Origin: Methylocystis sp. H62
GTDB lineage: Bacteria; Pseudomonadota; Alphaproteobacteria; Rhizobiales; Beijerinckiaceae
DNA: 64,000 bases
Direction: 5' to 3'
Assembly (NCBI RefSeq): GCF_015709515.1
Contig: NZ_JADNQZ010000051.1
Span: forward strand, 1 to 64,000
Made by a program: the position numbers and the translations under genes. This document shows, piece after piece, positions 28,893-37,541 of this stretch. How positions within the stretch are numbered: position 1 is the stretch's first letter; each line of letters begins with the position of its first letter. A model generated the notes under the pieces. It did not search any database. It was given only the letters and a program-made list of their open reading frames with translations, and was not told the origin of the DNA.

Positions 28893-29828
28893 ATGACCAG
28901 ATACCGAGCAGATCTGCCGCAGCTGAAGCCGGGTCTCTTCGTCAGCGACGGGGGCATGGAGACGACGCTTATCTTTCATGAGGGCGTCGAGTTGCCGCAT
29001 TTCGCGTCGTTTGTCCTGCTCGACAGTGAGGATGGCCGGGCGCGGCTCCGCGCCTATTACGAACGCTACCTCGCGATCGCGCGGCGCCACGGACGCGGCT
29101 TGATGCTGGACAGTCCGACCTGGCGCGCAAATCCCGACTGGGGCGCGAAGCTTGGCTATGACGCGGCAGGGTTGAAGCGCATCAATGAAGCATCGATTGC
29201 GCTTCTCGACGAGCTTCGGCGGTCTTGGCAGACGGCTCAAACGCCGATCGTCGTCGCCGGCGTGGTCGGGCCGCGCGGCGACGGCTACGCCGAAGGGCGC
29301 ATGAGCGCCGTGGAAGCGGAAGACTATCACGCGCCGCAGATCGCCTCCTTCGCCCAAACGGCCGCCGACATGGTCGCGGCCTACACGCTGAATTATGTCG
29401 AGGAGGCGATCGGGATCGCCCGCGCCGCCCGCGCGCTCGCCATGCCCTGCTCAATTTCCTTCACGGTGGAGACCGACGGCAAACTTATCGGCGGGCGGAG
29501 CTTGCGCGACGCGGTCGAGACGGTGGATCGCGAAACCGACGCAGCGCCTGCCTATTTCATGATCAACTGCGCCCATCCGACGCATTTCGAGCAGGCGCTC
29601 TCCGCGGACGCGCCTTGGATAAGTCGGCTGCTCGGCGTCAAGGCCAACGCTTCGACAAAAAGCCACGCCGAGCTGGACGAATCGGAGACGCTCGACTCCG
29701 GCGATCCCGTCGATCTCGGCCGCAGATATCGAAGATTGCGCGAGACATATCCCGGCCTGCGCATCCTGGGCGGATGCTGCGGGACGGACGATCGCCATGT
29801 CGCCGCGATCTGCGAAGCCTGCGCCTAG
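28893..29828 (+). CDS. Homocysteine S-methyltransferase family protein
   Basis: A 311-residue TIM-barrel methyltransferase. The zinc cysteines are present as one in [12 protein letters not shown] and two in [10 protein letters not shown]; the opening [12 protein letters not shown] is also typical. The family moves a methyl group from a small donor (S-methylmethionine, betaine or similar) to homocysteine. The donor cannot be told from sequence. It is divergent from rpmE. Confidence 0.87.
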   Translation: MTRYRADLPQLKPGLFVSDGGMETTLIFHEGVELPHFASFVLLDSEDGRARLRAYYERYLAIARRHGRGLMLDSPTWRANPDWGAKLGYDAAGLKRINEASIALLDELRRSWQTAQTPIVVAGVVGPRGDGYAEGRMSAVEAEDYHAPQIASFAQTAADMVAAYTLNYVEEAIGIARAARALAMPCSISFTVETDGKLIGGRSLRDAVETVDRETDAAPAYFMINCAHPTHFEQALSADAPWISRLLGVKANASTKSHAELDESETLDSGDPVDLGRRYRRLRETYPGLRILGGCCGTDDRHVAAICEACA

Positions 29829-29886
29829 AGCGCGCCGCGTGATCTGCATTGGGCGATAAAGCCGGATGCAGCGTGATCTAAAGCGC

Positions 29887-30261
29887 TCAGGCCGCAAGCA
29901 TTCTGTGCACCTCGCTGACCAAATCGCGCAGATGGAACGGCTTGGAAAGGATTTTCGCCTGTCGCGGCGCGTGACTGTCGGGGTTGAGCGCCACGGCGGC
30001 GAAGCCGGTGATGAACATGACCTTGATGTCGGGATCGAGTTCGGTCGCCCGGCGGGCGAGTTCGATTCCGTCCATCTCGGGCATGACGATGTCGGTCAGC
30101 AGGAGTTCGAAGGGTTCGACCCGAAGCTGATCGTAGGCAGAAAGCCCGTTGTCGAATGACGTGACGGAAAAACCGGCCTGCTGCAAAGCCTTGACCAGGA
30201 AGCGCCGCATGTCGTTGTCGTCTTCCGCAAGCAGAATTCTTGCGGTCGGTCTATCGTTCAT
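29887..30261 (-). CDS. cpdR: Single-domain response regulator CpdR
   Basis: A 124-residue receiver-only protein. The acidic pocket (LLAEDDND), phospho-acceptor Asp in LLLTDIVMPEMDGIELARRATELDPDIK and Lys in ILSKPFHL are present, and the text MFITGFAAVALNP is characteristic of CpdR. It ends in two alanines, as the Caulobacter protein does, where they serve its own turnover by ClpXP. Unphosphorylated CpdR primes ClpXP for substrates brought by RcdA. GCGAGG 6 bases before the ATG at 30261 favours that start over 30267. Confidence 0.9.
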   Translation of the reverse strand: MNDRPTARILLAEDDNDMRRFLVKALQQAGFSVTSFDNGLSAYDQLRVEPFELLLTDIVMPEMDGIELARRATELDPDIKVMFITGFAAVALNPDSHAPRQAKILSKPFHLRDLVSEVHRMLAA

Positions 30262-30440
30262 CGCCATCCTCGCGGGTTTTTAGCCATATCGCCCGAGCTT
30301 CGTAAATTTCAGGTGAAACCGGGGTGGCGCCGCGTTAACTTAGCGCCCAGTATAGCGCGACGCACCGTCCTTTTTGAGCTGATCCGTCACGCCGGCGCTC
30401 ATCTGCAGCGGCGGTCGCGGCGCGGAAATGAGAAAAACGA

Positions 30441-31400
30441 ATGAACGACGGCATGCGCGAGTGGCGCGAAACCAATTTGACGGCGACGCCCTGCTGCGAA
30501 CCGGAATTTGAACGCGCCTTCGACATCATCGAGCCGGATGCGCTCATCTCGCCGCTGGTCTTTTCCTCACCGCATTCGGGGCGGATCTATCCTGCGCGCT
30601 TTCTCGCCGCGACGCCGCTCGACGCGGCGACGCTGCGCCGTTCGGAAGACGCCTATGTCGACGATCTCTTCGCCTCGGCGTCATCCCTGGGAGCGCCTCT
30701 GCTGCGGGCGCGATTTCCCCGCGCCTATCTCGATCTCAATCGCGAACCTTACGAACTCGACCCAAAGCTCTTCGAAGGCGGTTTGCCGTCCTTCGCCAAC
30801 ACGCGCTCGCTGCGCGTCGCAGCGGGACTGGGCACGATCCCGCGCGTGGTCGCCGACGCGCGCGAGATCTATGCAAGCCGCCTCACGCTCGAGGAGGGCT
30901 TGCGGCGCATCGACAGCCTCTACAAGCCCTACCATGCGGCCTTGCGCGGCCTGATGGAGCGCGCCGCGGCGCATTTCGGCGTCGCCGTGCTGATTGATTG
31001 CCATTCGATGCCTTCGACCGGCGCGCGCGACCCTTTGCTTTCGACGCGGGGCGACAAGCGGCGCATCGACTTCGTCATCGGCGACCGCTACGGCGCCAGC
31101 GCCTCCACCGGACTCGTCGATATTGTCGAGGATCGGTTGCGCGGACGCGGCTATCACGTCATGCGCAATCGGCCCTATGCGGGCGGTTTTATCACCGAGC
31201 ATTACGGCAAGCCCGCCGGGGGCTGGCACGCGCTGCAGATCGAAGTGTCGCGTGGTCTTTACATGGACGAGTCTACGCTCCAGAAGAACGAGCGCTTCGA
31301 CGCCGTCGCCCGCGATCTTGCGGACGTCATGGCGGTGGTGGCGCGCCATGAAGACTTGAGCGAGATTTTGGGCGGCGAGCGGCGGGCGGCGGCCGAATAG
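30441..31400 (+). CDS. N-formylglutamate amidohydrolase family protein
   Basis: A 319-residue FGase-family hydrolase. Seen are VFSSPHSGRIYP with a metal-type His, RSEDAYVDDLF, LIDCHSMP and GGFITEHYGKPAGGWHALQIEVSRGLYMDE. The family hydrolyses N-formylglutamate at the end of one histidine-breakdown route. No other hut gene is nearby, and the gene is commonly found beside cpdR in this group of bacteria. hisN follows 33 bases on. Confidence 0.88.
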   Translation: MNDGMREWRETNLTATPCCEPEFERAFDIIEPDALISPLVFSSPHSGRIYPARFLAATPLDAATLRRSEDAYVDDLFASASSLGAPLLRARFPRAYLDLNREPYELDPKLFEGGLPSFANTRSLRVAAGLGTIPRVVADAREIYASRLTLEEGLRRIDSLYKPYHAALRGLMERAAAHFGVAVLIDCHSMPSTGARDPLLSTRGDKRRIDFVIGDRYGASASTGLVDIVEDRLRGRGYHVMRNRPYAGGFITEHYGKPAGGWHALQIEVSRGLYMDESTLQKNERFDAVARDLADVMAVVARHEDLSEILGGERRAAAE

Positions 31401-31433
31401 CCGGGCGCTCGATGCGCCCCGCTGGGAGCTGGC

Positions 31434-32255
31434 ATGACCGCCGTTGATTTCGATAAGTTCGTTGAGCGCCTCGCCGACGTTTCGGCGGAAGCCATCATGC
31501 CTTTTTTCAGGACCGCGCTCGCCGCCGACGACAAGGCGCATGGGGGGGCGTTCGATCCCGTCACGGAAGCCGACCGCGGCGCCGAACTCGCCATGCGGCG
31601 GCTGATCGAGGCGACCTTTCCCGACCACGGGGTCTATGGCGAAGAATTCGGACATTTGCGCGAAAACGCTGAATATGTCTGGGTGCTCGATCCGATCGAC
31701 GGCACCAAGAGTTTCATCTGCGGCCTGCCGCTGTGGGGCACGCTGATCGGCCTCACGCATCGCGGGCGTCCCTGCTATGGCCTGATGAGCCAGCCGTTCA
31801 CCCGAGAGCGGTTCTTCGGCGACGGCGAGGCCGCCTATTGGCGCGGGCCGGCGCGCGGGCCGGAGGGCGCGCGCGGCGTTCTTGAGACGCGTAGGATCGC
31901 CACCCGCCACTGTCCAGAGCTCGCGCAGGCGACGCTGATGACGACATCGCCGCTGCTGATCGACCCGGCGCTGCGCGAGCATTTTCACCGCGTTGAGCGC
32001 GGGGCGCGGCTTTCCCGCTACGGCGGCGACTGCTACGCCTATTGCGCGCTTGCGGCCGGCCATGTCGACCTCGTCATCGAGACGAATTTGCAGCCCTACG
32101 ACATCGTCGCGCTGATTCCGATCATCGAGGGCGCGGGGGGCGTCGTCACCAATTGGAACGGCGGCGCGGCGGCGCTGGGCGGCGCCATCGTCGCCGCGGG
32201 CGACCCGGCGCTGCACGAACAGGCGTTGAAGCTGCTCGGCGAGCACGCGCTCTAG
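31434..32255 (+). CDS. hisN: Histidinol-phosphatase, inositol monophosphatase superfamily
   Basis: A 273-residue Mg-dependent phosphatase with GVYGEEFG, DPIDGTKSFICGLPLWGTLIGL and GGDCYAYCALAAGHVDLVIE. The GTKSFxxG-plus-PLWG pattern fits the HisN-type histidinol-phosphatases of alphaproteobacteria better than SuhB. It would make histidinol in histidine synthesis. Its last four bases overlap the stop of the convergent hydrolase gene. Confidence 0.87.
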   Translation: MTAVDFDKFVERLADVSAEAIMPFFRTALAADDKAHGGAFDPVTEADRGAELAMRRLIEATFPDHGVYGEEFGHLRENAEYVWVLDPIDGTKSFICGLPLWGTLIGLTHRGRPCYGLMSQPFTRERFFGDGEAAYWRGPARGPEGARGVLETRRIATRHCPELAQATLMTTSPLLIDPALREHFHRVERGARLSRYGGDCYAYCALAAGHVDLVIETNLQPYDIVALIPIIEGAGGVVTNWNGGAAALGGAIVAAGDPALHEQALKLLGEHAL

Positions 32256-33199
32256 GAAACGCGCGCTTCGCCCGGAATGAAAGCGTCAAAGCCGCGCCAG
32301 AACTGACTGCGAAACTCGTCGCGCTCCATCATGAGTTCATGCTTGGCGCCGGGGACCATCGCGAGAGCGCCGCTGTCGAGATTTTGAGCGAAACGCTCGA
32401 TGGCGGCGTTGGAGACGATCATCTCGCGCCCGCAGCCGAACATCAGGATGGTCGCGCGGATTCTTCGGGCATAGTCGGGCGATTCGAAGCCCCTCATGAG
32501 ACGGAAGGCGGCGTTGACCCAGCCGATCGTCGGATCGCCGATGGCGAGCTGCGGCGCCACCCTGAGGATCGCCGCGTTTCGTTCAAAGCGAACCGGATCC
32601 GTGGTCAGGAGATTGCCGTTGAAGGGCTTTTCGATAAAGGAGGCGCCGGTTCCGCCCGGAATGTACATGCCGCCCAGTCCGCCCATGTCGAGCGTGTCGG
32701 CGAGCCAGCGTGAGGCGCGCGGAAAGCGCAGATTGGCGAGATCAATCATGGGGGCCGTCAGCACGAAGCGCTGGAACGGCGTTTTTCCTGCATGCGCCGC
32801 GTCCAGCAGGATGGCCGCGCCCATCGAATGGGCCAGGGCGAACCAGGGCTGCGGCCGGTCGCTCAACACCTGGGAAATGAAAACCTCCAGATCGCGCTGA
32901 TATTGCGAGAAGTCGTCGATATGGCCCTTGCGCGAGTCGGCGAGTTCGCGCTCCGAGCCGGCCTGGCCGCGCCAATCGAGCGCCACCACGTCGAGGCGGC
33001 GACTGCGCAAGTCCTCGATCGTCTCGAAATATTTTTCGATGAATTCATTGTGGCCCTGAAACAGCGCCACCGTGCCACGCGCACTTCCGCTGCAGGGAAA
33101 TGCGGCGGCGCGCAATCGCCGGCCGTCCCGCGTCTTCAGGGAGTAAACGGCGGCGCCCTCGGGGATCGGGTTGCCGGGCGACGCGACAAGTTCTCGCAT
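32252..33199 (-). CDS. pldB: Alpha/beta hydrolase, lysophospholipase-like
   Basis: A 315-residue serine hydrolase with the nucleophile elbow FALAHSMGAAILLDA, an early oxyanion segment (LFQGHNEFIEKYFETIEDL) and a C-terminal His in PGAKHELMMERDEFR. The EKYFETIEDLRSR text is typical of the monoacylglycerol lipase / lysophospholipase L2 group. The substrate is inferred from family only. Confidence 0.87.
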   Translation of the reverse strand: MRELVASPGNPIPEGAAVYSLKTRDGRRLRAAAFPCSGSARGTVALFQGHNEFIEKYFETIEDLRSRRLDVVALDWRGQAGSERELADSRKGHIDDFSQYQRDLEVFISQVLSDRPQPWFALAHSMGAAILLDAAHAGKTPFQRFVLTAPMIDLANLRFPRASRWLADTLDMGGLGGMYIPGGTGASFIEKPFNGNLLTTDPVRFERNAAILRVAPQLAIGDPTIGWVNAAFRLMRGFESPDYARRIRATILMFGCGREMIVSNAAIERFAQNLDSGALAMVPGAKHELMMERDEFRSQFWRGFDAFIPGEARVS

Positions 33200-33277
33200 G
33201 GGATCTCCTCGGCGCTTCAGAGCCGAATCTTCGCGCCAAGATAATGCATTTTGGCGACAAGGCCGAACGGCGCCGTT

Positions 33278-33422
33278 TCAGTCGGCGCAGAAGGCGGCGA
33301 GACGTCGCGGCTCTTCAAAGTTCAGTCTGCCGTTGACGATGGCGTCGACCCGTCCGGAAGCGCCGATCAGATAGTGCAGCGGCGTGACCACGCCGCCGCC
33401 GGCCGTGGCGCCGTAGAACGTT
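33278..33422 (-). pseudogene. Remnant of a redoxin-like protein C-terminus
   Basis: The minus strand has a 47-codon open stretch reading TFYGATAGGGVVTPLHYLIGA then SGRVDAIVNGRLNFEEPRRL, ending in TGA. This resembles the last strand and helix of a thioredoxin-fold protein, without any start or active site. It stops exactly where a second broken gene begins, so it looks like a deletion remnant. Confidence 0.5.
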
Positions 33423-33869
33423 CAGAGTCGCAAAATCGGCCTCTTCAGGAGACGCTGCATATCGAGCCCAAAAGCTTTGATGTGATCAAGCGCGAAGACT
33501 TCTCTGGCAAGGCCGCTCATCGACAAAGTCGTCGGCGTCGGAATCGCGGCGCATGAGGGTCATCTGTTCGGCGTCGTAAATCAGCTGCTCGGCCTTTTCA
33601 CGGCTTTATCTTTTCTGACGCTCGTCGTGACGTCGATCCTGATGTGGCTGCGGCGTCGCCCGAAAGGCGCATTGGGCGCCCCGCCGGCGCTCGTAACGCC
33701 GCCGCGTCTGGCGCCTGCGCTCGTCTTGCTGATTTTGGCGATAGGCGTTTTTCTGCCTACCCTCGGCGTGTCGCTCATCCTTGTTCTCGGCTTTGAAGCT
33801 ACCGCGCGGCGCTTCCTGCCCGGCGTTTCACGATGGCTCGGGCTGACGCCGCGCGCCGCCCCAGTTTGA
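33421..33869 (+). pseudogene. Truncated and frameshifted PepSY-associated membrane protein remnant
   Basis: Near the left end one frame reads LHIEPKSFDVIKREDFSGKAA; the coding sense then moves to another frame near 33517 and continues VGVGIAAHEGHLFGVVNQLLG, a membrane helix, MWLRRRPKG, and a final helix pair ending at TGA 33867-33869. This is the C-terminal part of a PepSY-TM (PiuB-like) protein. The first several hundred residues are missing and a shift is needed to read through. The short frame from GTG 33627 is part of this remnant. Confidence 0.65.
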
Positions 33870-33998
33870 GACGATTCAGAGCTCAATTCGCTCGCTGCAT
33901 CCGGAAGCTTCACATGGCTTTAAAGGACGTGTGAGGGACATGATCGGCGCCGCTCACTGAAACCGAAACGCCGCCGCAACCCGAAAAGCTTTCGAATT

Positions 33999-34400
33999 CT
34001 ACTGCGGGAAGTGCTCCACATGCGTTTCAGCGGTGCGGCCAAAGTAGAGTACGCGGCGGCCCGAGAAGGACACGATGTAGCCCGCGCATCCCAAGGCCTT
34101 CACATTCTTGCAGAAGGCGGCATAGGAGTAGCCAGGCGGATTGGTCTGCGCCCATTTGACCTGAGCCGAAACTCCCGCCCCGTCGAACTGCGCGGCAATC
34201 ACTCCGTCCGACGGGCGGTTTTCGAGCACGACGCTATCCCCATCCGGCAGGAAATAGGTCGTGGCGTTACGGCGGTAATCGACGAAATAGCCCTCGAACC
34301 CAGCTTGTATCAGCGCTCCGACGATATCGGGAAACGCCATCGTCTTATCGTAGGCCGCATTCAGGCAGTTTTGAGCAATAGAGATCCGCTGCGCTTGCAT
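33999..34400 (-). CDS. DUF1398 family protein
   Basis: A 133-residue protein matching the YbcV-like DUF1398 pattern (FPDIVGALIQAGFEGYFVDYRRNATTYFLPDGD ... YAAFCKNVKALGCAGYIVSFSGRRVLYFGR). Function is unknown. The ATG at 34400 has AAGGA upstream and is preferred over a TTG at 34445. It follows marR by 47 bases and may be its target or partner. Confidence 0.82.
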   Translation of the reverse strand: MQAQRISIAQNCLNAAYDKTMAFPDIVGALIQAGFEGYFVDYRRNATTYFLPDGDSVVLENRPSDGVIAAQFDGAGVSAQVKWAQTNPPGYSYAAFCKNVKALGCAGYIVSFSGRRVLYFGRTAETHVEHFPQ

Positions 34401-34447
34401 CGCGCCATCCTTCTCGTCCGTGTATAGCGTCCTTCCGCCGATCAACG

Positions 34448-34909
34448 TCAGTCGATCGGCGCCTTCGTCAGTTTGCGTTCGGATATGATTTTCATGAGCA
34501 GCGCTCTCAATGCGCGCTGCTCATCGGGCGCAAGCATCTTGAAGAAAGCGGCGTCGTTCGCATCCGCGATCGCCGCCAGCGCTGGGACCAGCGCCCGGCC
34601 GGCTTCCGTGAGAGCCAGCACCTGAGCCCGCCGATCCGTCGGATTTGCCTCATGCTCCACAAGGCCCTTCTCGTCGAGGCGCTCTGCGAGCTTCGAGATT
34701 GCCCCCCGGGTCATGCCCATGCGTTCCGCGAGCATTGACGGCGCAATGCGGTTGGCGTCGTAGAGCGTTCTCAGAAACACCCATTCCGCTACGGTGACCC
34801 CTTCCTTTTCCACTCGCCGGGCGAAATTTTGCGATACAGCGTTGGAAACCGCTCTAAGCCAATAGCCGAGGTGGTGGTGGAGATCCGATGGTGGCTTGTC
34901 GTTTGGCAC
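34448..34909 (-). CDS. MarR-family transcriptional regulator
   Basis: A 153-residue winged-helix regulator. Recognition region: LAERMGMTRGAISKLAERLDEKGLVEHEANPTDRRAQVLALTEAG, with the wing Arg residues present. The GTG start at 34909 is chosen because GGAG lies five bases upstream and upstream codons run through an operator-like inverted repeat; the frame itself is open to 35119. It should repress itself and perhaps the DUF1398 gene downstream. The ligand is unknown. Confidence 0.85.
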   Translation of the reverse strand: MPNDKPPSDLHHHLGYWLRAVSNAVSQNFARRVEKEGVTVAEWVFLRTLYDANRIAPSMLAERMGMTRGAISKLAERLDEKGLVEHEANPTDRRAQVLALTEAGRALVPALAAIADANDAAFFKMLAPDEQRALRALLMKIISERKLTKAPID

Positions 34910-34918
34910 AGGCGCTCC

Positions 34919-34958
34919 GTTGACTAGGAAACTGCCTGAATGTCGTTTCCTAGTCAAC
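34919..34958. promoter_or_regulatory. Perfect 14-bp inverted repeat, likely MarR operator
   Basis: Arms 34919-34932 (GTTGACTAGGAAAC) and 34945-34958 (GTTTCCTAGTCAAC) are exact complements with a 12-base spacer. The left arm lies 9 bases before the marR GTG codon. The size and place suit an autoregulatory operator for a MarR dimer, and the arm also holds a TTGAC promoter-like element. Confidence 0.75.
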
Positions 34959-35064
34959 AAGTAGTTGCGGCGGCACGCGCTGCATTCACACCCGCGGTCG
35001 ATGCGCCAAACTTCAAAGGGCGTTTCGCGGTCCGCCAGGTCCCGCATCCACGCTGGCGCGCCGC

Positions 35065-35343
35065 TCAGATCGTGATCGGCGGCGCGTCGGCGCGAAATGT
35101 TCGCGAAAGAATGCGCCAAGCCATCCTATCGCCGGTCAGAGCGAAGTCCCCGTCATCGCAGCAGTCCGCGGCAAGTTCGGCAACTATCCGCCACTCGTCT
35201 GTGGTCGGCGAGAGCCAGATCTCCTCTGGGGTCCGATCATCGCTGGAGAGCGACAGAATCGCATGCACGACGACCAGATGGGCGCGGGGATGTTCAGCCC
35301 ACCACGCTGATGATGCAAAGGGGAGAATCACTTTTTCGCTCAT
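35065..35343 (-). CDS. Small soluble protein, unknown function
   Basis: A 92-residue protein rich in Trp, Asp and Ala (MSEKVILPFASSAWWAEHP ... SPTTDEWRIVAELAADCCDDGDFAL). GCAAGGGCG lies upstream of the ATG. It is upstream of marR on the same strand with the inverted repeat between them. I cannot name a family. Confidence 0.55.
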   Translation of the reverse strand: MSEKVILPFASSAWWAEHPRAHLVVVHAILSLSSDDRTPEEIWLSPTTDEWRIVAELAADCCDDGDFALTGDRMAWRILSRTFRADAPPITI

Positions 35344-35725
35344 CGCCCTTGCTCCTTCGCCTTATGCTCACTGCCGCAAAGCCGGAGGGTGTTTACGAAA
35401 TGGGCGCTGCGGCCGATGAAAGCAATTTTAATTTGGACTTATTTCGTCTCGAAGGTGAAGCCCAATGTATTCTTGACTCCCCAAACCGGGCCGAAATGTT
35501 TTTCCCTCGAAGCCCGGCCGAGGTCTCAACTTCGCTCAGTTCTTCCTGCGTTACAGCTTGTATTTTCGCCCATATGCGCTAAATATTGAACATCGAGTTT
35601 CGGCCGAATGATCTTGCTTCCGCTCCCTTGGCGCGTCGGCTTCTGACTTCCTCTCCAGAACTTCGATCCCCAAGCGCCACGCAATCTTGCATGGCGCAGA
35701 CAGCTGTTCTCGAAAGGACACGTCA
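35344..35725. other. Intergenic region and likely 5' leader of the second cold shock gene
   Basis: About 380 bases without a supported gene; overlapping short frames on both strands lack ribosome sites. The right-hand part should contain the promoter and untranslated leader of the cold shock gene at 35726, but no defined element was recognised. Confidence 0.4.
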
Positions 35726-35938
35726 ATGCAGACCGGTATCGTAAAATGGTTCAACGCCCAAAAAGGCTTCGGCTTCATCCAGCCGGAGTCCGGCGGCCCG
35801 GACGTATTCGTCCACATCAGCGCGGTTGAGCGCGCAGGGTTGATGGGCCTCGCCGAAGGCCAGAAGCTCAGCTACGAAATCGCCATCGATCGTCGTAGCG
35901 GAAAGTCTTCGGCCGATCAGCTGCAGGTCGCAGCTTAA
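35726..35938 (+). CDS. cspA: Cold shock protein, CspA family (second copy)
   Basis: A 70-residue CSD protein with [19 protein letters not shown] and [13 protein letters not shown]. It differs from the copy at 25689 mainly in the second half ([23 protein letters not shown]). AAAGGA lies upstream of the ATG. A GC-rich hairpin follows the stop. Expression is likely controlled through its leader, as is usual in the family. Confidence 0.93.
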   Translation: MQTGIVKWFNAQKGFGFIQPESGGPDVFVHISAVERAGLMGLAEGQKLSYEIAIDRRSGKSSADQLQVAA

Positions 35939-35946
35939 TCATCTTC

Positions 35947-35993
35947 CCGGCCCCTGGTGGTCCGGCCGCAACGCGGCCGATCGCCGGGGCCGG
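35947..35993 (+). terminator. GC hairpin after the cold shock gene
   Basis: Outer arms CCGGCCCC/GGGGCCGG (35947-35954 with 35986-35993) enclose an inner CGGCCGC-aa-GCGGCCG hairpin. It starts 8 bases after the stop codon. No T run follows, so it may be a factor-dependent terminator or 3' protection element. Confidence 0.45.
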
Positions 35994-36090
35994 CGAGTTC
36001 CTTTAGAAGGAATGAGACTCTTCAAGCGTCCGCGCAGGATTGCGCAGTAGGGGACGTTGAGCGCGCGGCCCATTCATACGAGGGGCGGAC

Positions 36091-36243
36091 ATGGCTAAAG
36101 GCCAACAACGCAGTAATCGCGAAGCGAAAAAGCCCAAGAAAGACAAACCCCGCGACGGGGGTGCGGCGGTCGTCAAGGATTCGTCCTGGCAGACCGTTGA
36201 AAAGCTCCAGGCGCGCGAAGCCGAAGCGAAGCGACGGCGGTAA
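36091..36243 (+). CDS. Very small Lys-rich protein
   Basis: A 50-residue protein beginning MAKGQQRSNREAKKPKKDKP and ending in KRRR, with GAGGGGCGG just before the ATG. Short proteins with this opening are common in Rhizobiales genomes but have no assigned role. It starts a run of small same-strand genes to 37.5 kb. Confidence 0.65.
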   Translation: MAKGQQRSNREAKKPKKDKPRDGGAAVVKDSSWQTVEKLQAREAEAKRRR

Positions 36244-36308
36244 GTCGAGCGCATGGCGGGCTCATCGCCTGAATGCGCTCGTGACGATCACTCGAGGAGC
36301 GCCTCCAC

Positions 36309-36572
36309 ATGACCAATGACAACGACACGATCCGAAGCTTTCGGCGTCCGGCGCAAAGGCTTACCGCCTCTCCATCGCATAAATTCGCGATCGGGGTTCG
36401 CGTGATCCAAAAATTCGGAGCCGCGACGGGGACGGATTCGTTCAGCATCTCCCGCCATCTGCCAGACGCCGGCGCCGGCCTGCAGTACCGGATGAAGAGA
36501 GAACGCGATGGGCAGGAACGGGTCGCCGTAGAATCCGCTCTCGAACTCGTCGCGAAAGACTTCATGCAGTAG
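36309..36572 (+). CDS. Small soluble protein, unknown function
   Basis: An 87-residue protein whose C-terminal part (LQYRMKRERDGQERVAVESALELV) looks like a small beta-helix fold found in many short alphaproteobacterial proteins. GAGGAGCG lies upstream of the ATG. The next gene begins 16 bases after its stop. Confidence 0.6.
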   Translation: MTNDNDTIRSFRRPAQRLTASPSHKFAIGVRVIQKFGAATGTDSFSISRHLPDAGAGLQYRMKRERDGQERVAVESALELVAKDFMQ

Positions 36573-36588
36573 CTTTTTGGAGGGCTCG

Positions 36589-36831
36589 ATGGACGCAAAG
36601 CAATATACAGCGGAAGCCGCCCTCTATTTTTCAAAAGCGGCCCATTCGAATTCAAAGTCCCTCAATTTTCGGCGCTTCGAGCACGCCTCCGAAGCTATTC
36701 GCTTCGCCGTAGAGGAGCTTACGCCAAAGGCGCTCGCCGGCTGCTCCCTCGAAGTGGATGAACAGCATTTCTTCGGCCGCGAGATTCGGCCGCTTTACGA
36801 CAGCGAAGATTATCCGTTACGCCGCAGGTGA
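36589..36831 (+). CDS. Small soluble protein, unknown function
   Basis: An 80-residue protein (MDAKQYTAEAALYFSKAAHS ... FEHASEAIRFAVEELTPKAL ... LEVDEQHFFGREIRPLY). TGGAGGG lies 4-6 bases before the ATG at 36589, which is preferred over a TTG at 36577. The ribosome site and tight spacing to the gene before suggest a two-gene unit. No function can be given. Confidence 0.62.
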   Translation: MDAKQYTAEAALYFSKAAHSNSKSLNFRRFEHASEAIRFAVEELTPKALAGCSLEVDEQHFFGREIRPLYDSEDYPLRRR

Positions 36832-37047
36832 TAAGAGCCGCGTATCGCGCCTGAGACGGCCGCGCCTTAAGTCGGATTGAAATATCTTGCTAGAGCGCGG
36901 CGTCGCATCACGCGCGCAGTTGTCGTCAGCCCCCTTCCTTAAGCTGCTTCAGCGTTCGCGCGCCTCGTCCTTTCGAAGCGTGGCGCCCTATCTGTCCTTG
37001 CGAGCGCGATCAGGCGGAAGGCCTGAGCGCAAGCGAGGATCAGAACA

Positions 37048-37281
37048 ATGGCCAAGACACAGAAGATGGCCAAGACAGACGTCAAGACATACGTCATGTC
37101 GGACGCAAAGACCTCTGACGACATCAGCGGCGCGACGGCTCCGCTCGCCTTCGCCGGAATCGGCTCCGCACTGGCCGCAGGTTTGGGCGTCGCCGCGGCA
37201 GGACTTTCCGTTGCATTCACGTGCGCCATCGCCGGGGCGATCGGCGGAGCGGTCCTCGGCGTGTGGCTCAACCGCCGCTGA
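37048..37281 (+). CDS. Small Gly/Ala-rich membrane protein
   Basis: A 77-residue protein with a polar N-terminal third and two Gly/Ala-rich membrane segments (ALAAGLGVAAAGLSVAF and AIAGAIGGAVLGVWL), ending in NRR. The glycine-zipper-like pattern suggests a small channel or stress-type membrane peptide. AGGA lies 8 bases before the ATG; 37066 is an alternative start. Confidence 0.6.
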   Translation: MAKTQKMAKTDVKTYVMSDAKTSDDISGATAPLAFAGIGSALAAGLGVAAAGLSVAFTCAIAGAIGGAVLGVWLNRR

Positions 37282-37406
37282 GGCAATTCCTGCGGAAGGC
37301 ATAGAAGCCACACGATCCTCTCTCCACGAGGGGCGCGTGCGACGGCGCACATTCGCGCGGTTCTGCAACGGGTAGCGTTTTCCTCACAAAACAACAGGAG
37401 GACGTC

Positions 37407-37541
37407 ATGTCGAAATTTACCAGCGCGTTTGTCGGAGCCATCATCGGATCGGTCATCTTCTTTGGAGTCGGCGCCGGTTTGGCTCATGCCCATACTGCGC
37501 CTCAGCAGACTGGATCCGTTGTCTATGTCGAGGCGCCTTAA
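37407..37541 (+). CDS. 44-residue secreted or membrane-anchored peptide
   Basis: A short frame with a strong site (AGGAGGAC, 5 bases before ATG): MSKFTSAFVGAIIGSVIFFG, then VGAGLAHAHTAPQQ and ending VVYVEAP. It is one hydrophobic segment with a short outer tail and could be a signal-cleaved peptide (cut near AHA). Its TAA overlaps the stop of the convergent DoxX gene. Confidence 0.6.
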   Translation: MSKFTSAFVGAIIGSVIFFGVGAGLAHAHTAPQQTGSVVYVEAP

